DNA from: Pseudomonas sp. 14P_8.1_Bac3 | GTDB taxonomy: Bacteria; Pseudomonadota; Gammaproteobacteria; Pseudomonadales; Pseudomonadaceae | NCBI RefSeq assembly: GCF_025466085.1 | Contig: NZ_JANLOD010000055.1 | Coordinates: forward strand, 109,666-173,665 | Length of the DNA: 64,000 nucleotides | Reading direction: 5' to 3' | Part shown: positions 59,166-64,000 of the stretch, piece after piece | Layout: every line of letters begins with the position of its first letter | Position numbering within the stretch: the first letter of the stretch is position 1 | Notes under the pieces: generated by a model | What the model was told of the DNA's origin: nothing | The model's input: the letters and a program-made list of their open reading frames with translations, nothing else | The model's database searches: none | Translations under genes and position numbers: made by a program

Positions 59166-59999
59166 ATGATTCGGCTCACCGCTGAACGCACCCCGGCTGG
59201 CACCAGTTATCTGGCGACCGGCGAAGGCCAGCCCGTGGTTTTGATCCACGGCGTGGGCCTGAATAAAGAAATGTGGGGCGGCCAGGTCGTTGGCCTCGCC
59301 CCCCATTACCGCGTGATCGCCTATGACATGCTCGGCCATGGCGCCAGCCCGCGACCGCAGAGCGGCACGCCGCTGCTCGGCTATGCCGACCAGTTGCTGG
59401 AGCTGCTCGATCACCTGCAGTTGCCCCAGGCGACGGTGATCGGTTTCTCCATGGGCGGGCTGGTCGCGCGGGCTTTTGCCCTGCATTACCCGCAACGCCT
59501 GCAAGGCCTGGTGGTGCTCAACAGTGTGTTCAATCGCAGCGCCGAGCAACGCGCCGGCGTGATTGCCCGCACCGCCCAGGCCGCCGAACACGGGCCGGAT
59601 GCCAACGCCGAAGCGGCGTTGTCACGCTGGTTCAGCCGCGAATACCAGGCGGCCAACCCGGCGCAGATTGCCGCGCTGCGCCAGACCCTGGCCGAGAACG
59701 ACCCGCAGGGTTACCTGACCACTTACGAGCTGTTCGCGACCCAGGACATGTACCGCGCCGACGACCTGGCCAGTATCCAGGTGCCGACGCTGGTCGCCAC
59801 CGGCGAACTGGACCCCGGCTCGACGCCGGAAATGGCCCGGCAACTGGCCGAACGCATTCCCGGCGCGACAGTTGCCGTGCTTGCCGAACAGCGGCATATG
59901 ATGCCCGTAGAATCGCCACGCCTGGTCAACCAGCTGTTGCTGGAATTTCTCGACAAGGCCAACGCCCGACCAAACCCAATCAAGGGGATCGTTGCATGA
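59166..59999 (+). CDS. Alpha/beta hydrolase
   Basis: 277 residues from the ATG at 59166 (AGGAGCG site). Core motifs: oxyanion strand VVLIHGVGLNKEMW, YDMLGHGASPRP, nucleophile elbow GFSMGGLVA (Ser), an Asp after the sixth strand (ATGELDPGS) and His in EQRHMMPVE. It resembles ring-opening lactone/carbon-carbon hydrolases such as PcaD/RutD-like members. The stop overlaps the aldehyde dehydrogenase start (ATGA). Role likely: hydrolysis of a ring-cleavage or amide intermediate. Confidence 0.85.
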   Translation: MIRLTAERTPAGTSYLATGEGQPVVLIHGVGLNKEMWGGQVVGLAPHYRVIAYDMLGHGASPRPQSGTPLLGYADQLLELLDHLQLPQATVIGFSMGGLVARAFALHYPQRLQGLVVLNSVFNRSAEQRAGVIARTAQAAEHGPDANAEAALSRWFSREYQAANPAQIAALRQTLAENDPQGYLTTYELFATQDMYRADDLASIQVPTLVATGELDPGSTPEMARQLAERIPGATVAVLAEQRHMMPVESPRLVNQLLLEFLDKANARPNPIKGIVA

Positions 60000-61477
60000 C
60001 ACTCGCACGCTTCCAGATGTGCATCGGCGGTGAATGGGTCGATGCCCTCGCCGGCAAGACGTTCCAAAGCCTGAACCCGGCCCTGGCCGAACCCTGGGCG
60101 GAACTGCCCGATGCTGACGAAGCCGACGTCGAGCGCGCCGTGCAGGCGGCGCAGACCGCCTTCGACAGCCCGGCCTGGCGCGGGCTGACCGCGACCGCTC
60201 GCGGCAAATTGCTCCGACGCCTGGGCGACCTGATCGCTGACAACAAGGAACACCTGGCGCAGCTGGAAAGCCGCGACAATGGCAAACTGATCCGCGAAAC
60301 CCGTGGCCAGGTCAGCTACCTGCCGGAATTCTTCCACTACACCGCAGGCCTGGCGGACAAGCTCGAAGGCGGCACCCTGCCCCTCGACAAGCCGGACCTG
60401 TTTGCCTACACCGTTCACGAAGCCATGGGCGTGGTCGCCGCGATCATCCCCTGGAACAGCCCGCTGTACCTGACCGCGATCAAACTGGCGCCGGCCCTGG
60501 CCGCGGGCAACACCATCGTGATCAAACCCTCCGAACACGCCTCGGCGACCATCCTCGAGCTGGCACGCCTGGCGCTGGAAGCCGGGATTCCGCCGGGTGT
60601 GGTCAACGTCGTCACCGGATACGGCCCGAGCACCGGTGCCGCCCTGACCCGCCACCCGCTGATACGCAAGATTGCCTTCACCGGCGGCGCGGCCACCGCA
60701 CGTCATGTGGTGCGCAGCAGTGCAGAGAACTTCGCCAAGCTCTCGCTGGAGCTGGGCGGCAAATCGCCGAACATCATTTTTGCCGACGCCGACCTCGACA
60801 GCGCGATCAACGGTGCCATCGCCGGGATCTATGCCGCGTCCGGGCAGAGTTGCGTTTCCGGTTCACGCCTGCTGGTGCAGGATGAAATCTATGACGAGTT
60901 CGTCGAGCGTCTGGTCGAGCGGGCCAAGCGCATTCGCATCGGCAACCCGCAGGAAGACAGCAGCGAAATGGGCCCCATGGCCACCGCGCAGCAGTTGGTT
61001 GTCGTGGAGGGCCTGGTGGCCGACGCCATCGCCGAAGGTGCGCGCCTGCGCCTGGGCGGCAAGCGTCCGCCGAACCTGGGCGAAGGCTGGTTCTACGAGC
61101 CGACGCTGTTCGAATGCGACCGCAATTCAATGAAGATCATGCAGGAAGAAGTCTTCGGTCCGGTGGCCTCGGTCATTCGTTTCAAGGACGAGGCCGAAGC
61201 GTTGGCGATCGCCAACGACTCGCAGTTCGGCCTCGCCGCCGGCATCTGGACTCGCGACCTGGGCCGCGCCCATCGCCTGGCCCGGGACGTGCGTTCGGGG
61301 ATCATCTGGGTCAACACCTACCGCGCGGTTTCGGCCATGGCGCCGATCGGCGGCTTCAAGAACAGCGGTTATGGACGCGAGAGCGGCATCGATTCGGTGC
61401 TGGCCTACACCGAGCTGAAAACGGTGTGGATCAACCTGTCCCAGGCACCGATGCCTGATCCGTTTGTGATGCGCTAG
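59996..61477 (+). CDS. NAD-dependent aldehyde dehydrogenase
   Basis: 493 residues. Catalytic Cys286 (ASGQSCVSGSR), Glu252 (LELGGKSPNI) and Asn154 (IIPWNSPLY) are intact. The WNSPL and SGQSC contexts point to the broad class handling benzaldehyde-, betaine- or semialdehyde-like substrates. Translationally coupled to the hydrolase by a 4-bp overlap and followed 12 bp later by a flavin reductase. Converts the pathway's aldehyde to acid. Confidence 0.9.
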   Translation: MTLARFQMCIGGEWVDALAGKTFQSLNPALAEPWAELPDADEADVERAVQAAQTAFDSPAWRGLTATARGKLLRRLGDLIADNKEHLAQLESRDNGKLIRETRGQVSYLPEFFHYTAGLADKLEGGTLPLDKPDLFAYTVHEAMGVVAAIIPWNSPLYLTAIKLAPALAAGNTIVIKPSEHASATILELARLALEAGIPPGVVNVVTGYGPSTGAALTRHPLIRKIAFTGGAATARHVVRSSAENFAKLSLELGGKSPNIIFADADLDSAINGAIAGIYAASGQSCVSGSRLLVQDEIYDEFVERLVERAKRIRIGNPQEDSSEMGPMATAQQLVVVEGLVADAIAEGARLRLGGKRPPNLGEGWFYEPTLFECDRNSMKIMQEEVFGPVASVIRFKDEAEALAIANDSQFGLAAGIWTRDLGRAHRLARDVRSGIIWVNTYRAVSAMAPIGGFKNSGYGRESGIDSVLAYTELKTVWINLSQAPMPDPFVMR

Positions 61478-61489
61478 GAGTTTTACGAA

Positions 61490-61975
61490 ATGATCGAACC
61501 CGGCATTTACAAAGACGTCATGAGCTCGTTCCCTTCCGGGGTCACGGTGGTCACCACCCTGGATCCGGACGGCGGCATCGTCGGCATCACCGCCAGCGCC
61601 TTCAGTGCGCTGTCGATTGACCCGGCACTGGTGCTGTTCTGCCCCAACTATGCCTCGGACACCTACCCGGTGCTGCGCGACAGCAAGCAGTTCGCGATTC
61701 ACTTGCTGTCCGCCGACCAGACCGCTGAAGCCTACGCCTTCGCCAGTAAGGGCAAGGACAAGGCCAAAGACATCGAATGGCACCTGAGCGCCCTGGGCAA
61801 TCCGTTGCTGGGCAAAGCCACGGCGATCATCGAGTGCGAATTGTGGCGCGAATACGACGGCGGTGATCACGCGATCATCGTCGGCGCGGTGAAGAACCTG
61901 ATTCTGCCGGCGCAGCCGGTCACGCCGATGATTTACCACAAAGGCAAGCTGGGGCCGCTGCCGACCCTGGCCTGA
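61490..61975 (+). CDS. Flavin reductase-family protein (HpaC/RutF-like)
   Basis: 161 residues. FMN-binding split barrel: MSSFPSGVTVVTTLDPDGGIVGITASAFSALSIDP (here starting KDVMSSFPSG), LVLFCPNYASDTYPVLRDSKQFAIHLL, and HAIIVGAVKNLI. Members supply reduced FMN/FAD to a two-component flavin monooxygenase. No monooxygenase gene is found in this window, so either it lies elsewhere or this protein has another role. Ends in front of a REP cluster that interrupts the operon. Confidence 0.87.
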   Translation: MIEPGIYKDVMSSFPSGVTVVTTLDPDGGIVGITASAFSALSIDPALVLFCPNYASDTYPVLRDSKQFAIHLLSADQTAEAYAFASKGKDKAKDIEWHLSALGNPLLGKATAIIECELWREYDGGDHAIIVGAVKNLILPAQPVTPMIYHKGKLGPLPTLA

Positions 61976-61990
61976 TGACACATACCGTCT

Positions 61991-62136
61991 CCCTGTGGGA
62001 ATGAGCCTGCTGTCATTTGCGGTGTTCTTTCAACCTTAGGGGTGACCGAACTGGCCCCATCGCCAGCAGGCTGGCTCCCACAAGGGAATGACGGTGTGAG
62101 CATCAGTACTGTGGGAGCCAGCCTGCTGGCGATTGC
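61991..62136. repeat. Cluster of three REP elements inside the operon
   Basis: Degenerate CCCTGTGGGAATGAGCCTGC (from 61991), inverted CATCGCCAGCAGGCTGGCTC (from 62059) and direct CTGTGGGAGCCAGCCTGCTG (from 62109). The last two face each other over about 20 bp and would form a hairpin just upstream of the next gene's ribosome site (62141-62148). Confidence 0.83.
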
Positions 62137-62152
62137 GGCAAGAGGAGGAATG

Positions 62153-62542
62153 ATGAGCAACGAAAAATACGAAAAAGGCCTGCAGATCCGCACCCAGGTG
62201 CTCGGCGAAGCCTACGTCAGCCGCTCGATCGAGAACGCCGACGACTTCACCCGGCCGCTGCAGGAAATGGTCACCGAGTATTGCTGGGGCCATGTCTGGG
62301 GTCGTGAAGGCTTGTCGCTGAAGGAACGCAGCATGATCAACCTGGCGATGATCTCGGCCCTCAACCGTCCGCACGAACTCAAGCTGCATGTGCGCGGCGC
62401 CTTGCGTAACGGCTTGAGTCGTGAGCAAATACGCGAAATTCTGCTTCAGGTCGGTATTTATTGCGGCGTCCCCGCGGCCGTAGACAGTTTCCGGCTCGCC
62501 CGTGAAGCCTTCGCCGAAGCCGATGCCGAGGCCTCCAGTTAA
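62153..62542 (+). CDS. Carboxymuconolactone decarboxylase (CMD)-family protein
   Basis: 129 residues from the ATG at 62153, with AGAGGAGG 4-5 bp upstream. All-helical CMD fold: MVTEYCWGHVWGREGLSLKERSMINLAMISALNRPHELKLHV and GLSREQIREILLQVGIYCGVPAAVDSF, matching the 4-carboxymuconolactone decarboxylase group rather than the CxxC AhpD peroxidases. It might decarboxylate or isomerise a pathway lactone. Separated from the flavin reductase by REP elements but co-directional with the rest of the operon. Confidence 0.87.
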   Translation: MSNEKYEKGLQIRTQVLGEAYVSRSIENADDFTRPLQEMVTEYCWGHVWGREGLSLKERSMINLAMISALNRPHELKLHVRGALRNGLSREQIREILLQVGIYCGVPAAVDSFRLAREAFAEADAEASS

Positions 62543-62599
62543 CCCTCGGCTGTTTTGATGCCCGTCTGGCATGGACAGCCACCGTATAGAGCGTACCCC

Positions 62600-63352
62600 A
62601 TGAAACGCCTGCCACTCGACGACAGCTTCAAGGTCAATCGCAACCCCGTTACCCTGCGCGAAATCGTGCTGGATAAACTGCGAAGCGCCATCATGAACTT
62701 CCAGCTAATGCCGGGAGACCGTCTGGTCGAGCGCGATCTGTGCGATCGCCTGGGTGTCAGCCGCACCTCCGTTCGCGAAGCCTTGCGTCACCTGGAATCC
62801 GAAGGCCTGGTAGAGTTTGCCGACGCCAAGGGTCCACGGGTGGCGATCATCACCCTGGCGGACGCCGTCGATATCTACGAATTGCGTTGCGTGCTCGAGG
62901 GCCTGATCGTCCAGCTGTTTACCCTGCGGGCCAAGGCCAGGGACATCAAGGCGCTGGAGAAAGCCCTCGAGGAAAACCGCAAGGCCCTCAAGGAAGGCGA
63001 GCTGCAACAGGTGATCGACTCGGTCCAGGGTTTCTACGACGTCTTGCTCGAAGGCTCCGGCAACCATGTCGCGGCCACCCAGCTGCGTCAGTTGCAGGCG
63101 CGGATCAGCTACCTGCGGGCGACTTCGGTGTCCCAGGAAAACCGTCGCGGCGCCAGTAACCAGGAGATGGAACGCATGGTCGAGGCCATCAAGAGCGGCG
63201 ATCCGCTGGTGGCCCACCAAGCTTGCGTCGATCACGTGCGCTCCGCCGCAGCGGTCGCGCTGGACTACCTCAAGCGCAAACAGGAAGAGACCGGGAAGAT
63301 CCCCGAGATCACCCTGCCGATCCCGCTGAAAGAACCACGCATAGGTCGCTGA
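62600..63352 (+). CDS. GntR-family (FCD) transcriptional regulator
   Basis: 250 residues. N-terminal GntR winged helix (VLDKLRSAIMNFQLMPGDRLVERDLCDRLGVSRTSVREALRHLESEGLVE) and all-helical FCD effector domain (DAVDIYELRCVLEGLIVQLFTLRA, DHVRSAAAVALDYLK). FCD domains bind small carboxylates with a metal. As the operon's only regulator it is likely to bind ATGGTATACCAT at 58480. ATG at 62600 has only a weak AGAG site; the frame is open 15 codons earlier. One base separates its stop from the NUDIX gene. Confidence 0.88.
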   Translation: MKRLPLDDSFKVNRNPVTLREIVLDKLRSAIMNFQLMPGDRLVERDLCDRLGVSRTSVREALRHLESEGLVEFADAKGPRVAIITLADAVDIYELRCVLEGLIVQLFTLRAKARDIKALEKALEENRKALKEGELQQVIDSVQGFYDVLLEGSGNHVAATQLRQLQARISYLRATSVSQENRRGASNQEMERMVEAIKSGDPLVAHQACVDHVRSAAAVALDYLKRKQEETGKIPEITLPIPLKEPRIGR

Positions 63353-63353
63353 G

Positions 63354-63917
63354 ATGTTCAGCCCGAGCTTTTGCCCAAAGTGCGGCAGTAACGACCTCAA
63401 GTCGCAGCTGCCGCCGGGCGATACGCACGAGCGCCTGATGTGCCGCGTTTGCGGCTACATCCACTACGTCAATCCGAAGATCATTGCCGGCTGCATCATC
63501 GAGCAGGATGGCAAGTATTTACTGTGCCAGCGTGCGATTCCGCCGCGTCCCGGCACCTGGACGCTGCCGGCGGGCTTCATGGAAGGCGGCGAGACCACCG
63601 AACAGGCCGCGCTGCGCGAAGTCTGGGAAGAAAGCGGCGTCCGCGCGGAAATCCTTTCGCCCTATTCGATCTTCAGCGTGCCGAAGATCAGCGAGGTGTA
63701 CATCATCTTCCGCGCCATCGCGCTGGAGATCACCGGCCAGTACGGTCCGGAAACCCTCGACTACCAATTCTTCGCACCCGAGGACATTCCCTGGGACAGC
63801 ATCTACTACCCCGCCATCCGGCAGATCCTCGAACGCTATATCGAGGAACGCCAGGCCGGGGTGTATGGCATCTACATAGGCAATGACGATACCGGGAAGA
63901 TTCATTTTATTCGGTGA
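63354..63917 (+). CDS. NUDIX hydrolase with N-terminal zinc ribbon
   Basis: 187 residues. A zinc ribbon (FCPKCGSNDL...LMCRVCGYIHYVNPK) is followed by the NUDIX domain. The box G-x5-E-x7-RE-x2-EE-x-G is complete from GFMEGGETTEQAALREVWEE to SGV, preceded by RPGTWTLPAG. Zinc-ribbon NUDIX enzymes act on NADH/ADP-ribose-type or FAD substrates. It begins 1 bp after the regulator's stop, so it is probably co-transcribed, although a housekeeping role is possible. Confidence 0.9.
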   Translation: MFSPSFCPKCGSNDLKSQLPPGDTHERLMCRVCGYIHYVNPKIIAGCIIEQDGKYLLCQRAIPPRPGTWTLPAGFMEGGETTEQAALREVWEESGVRAEILSPYSIFSVPKISEVYIIFRAIALEITGQYGPETLDYQFFAPEDIPWDSIYYPAIRQILERYIEERQAGVYGIYIGNDDTGKIHFIR

Positions 63918-63951
63918 ATCCCAAGCCCTGTCCCGGTAGAACCTGTGGGAG

Positions 63952-63981
63952 CGGGGCGGGGGGGGCGGGGGGGGGGGGGGG
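63952..63981. other. G homopolymer at sequence end, probable artefact
   Basis: After the start of a REP element (CCTGTGGGAGCG at 63942-63953) the sequence becomes almost pure G for about 28 bases with two single C interruptions, then GCCAAAATCCACGGGGCCGG. This is unlike anything else in the window and looks like a low-quality contig end rather than biology. Confidence 0.75.
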
Positions 63982-64000
63982 CCAAAATCCACGGGGCCGG

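Overview
The window looks like chromosome from a Pseudomonas of the P. fluorescens group. The evidence is high GC coding, closely packed operons, many REP/REPIN palindromes with the GTAGGAGCGAGC / GTGGGAGCCAGC cores, a ben/cat aromatic catabolic region, and small Pseudomonas-type families (DUF1652, DUF2784, DUF3087). No rRNA, tRNA, CRISPR array, prophage or insertion sequence was recognised. The right edge runs into a G homopolymer that looks like an assembly artefact at a contig end.

Layout. (1) 1-7.2 kb: the beta-ketoadipate entry pathway. It holds the start of benA with a BenR-type operator pair and promoter, benR, and catB-catC-catA with divergent catR. A two-gene, lower-GC cassette (534-2371) that looks like a toxic effector plus membrane immunity protein sits between benR and benA. 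(2) 7.3-12.1 kb: a polysaccharide deacetylase lipoprotein and a sulfonate/sulfate-ester-type ABC transporter with two divergent binding proteins, strikingly poor in cysteine. (3) 12.4-19.7 kb: small hypotheticals, AzlCD exporter, two diguanylate cyclases, a decayed LysR fragment and the nucleosidase ppnN. (4) 20.0-21.8 kb: an orphan OmpR-type response regulator followed by two small secreted proteins that share a C-terminal motif. The regulator gene and the first small gene share a roughly 38-bp upstream block.

(5) 22.0-34.0 kb: a large catabolic operon. It holds an aldehyde dehydrogenase, two class III aminotransferases, a complete polar amino acid ABC importer, a trimethylamine-dehydrogenase-like flavoprotein and a DmpA-type self-processing aminopeptidase. 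An RpiR-family regulator lies convergent at its end and a long inverted repeat lies at its promoter. It reads as uptake and breakdown of an unknown amine or peptide-like nitrogen compound. (6) 34.1-41.3 kb: katG, a 27-residue membrane peptide, a LysR/EamA divergent pair and a YdeP/FdhF-like molybdoenzyme.

(7) 41.3-52.8 kb (minus strand): one tightly overlapping 12-gene operon for alternative complex III (ActA-F) plus SCO and an A2-type caa3 cytochrome oxidase, a complete quinol-to-oxygen branch. (8) 53-58.3 kb: a PoxB-like ThDP enzyme, a GH13 trehalose-synthase-like enzyme and a third diguanylate cyclase. (9) 58.5-63.9 kb: an operon of a DUF1185 protein, alpha/beta hydrolase, aldehyde dehydrogenase, flavin reductase, CMD-family protein, GntR regulator and NUDIX hydrolase, with a 12-bp palindromic operator at its head.

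The most promising undescribed candidates are the response-regulator/twin secreted peptide module, the 22-33 kb catabolic operon, the effector-immunity cassette inside the ben locus, and the DUF1185 operon. Family assignments are from reading translated sequence and recalled motifs; no database search was run.
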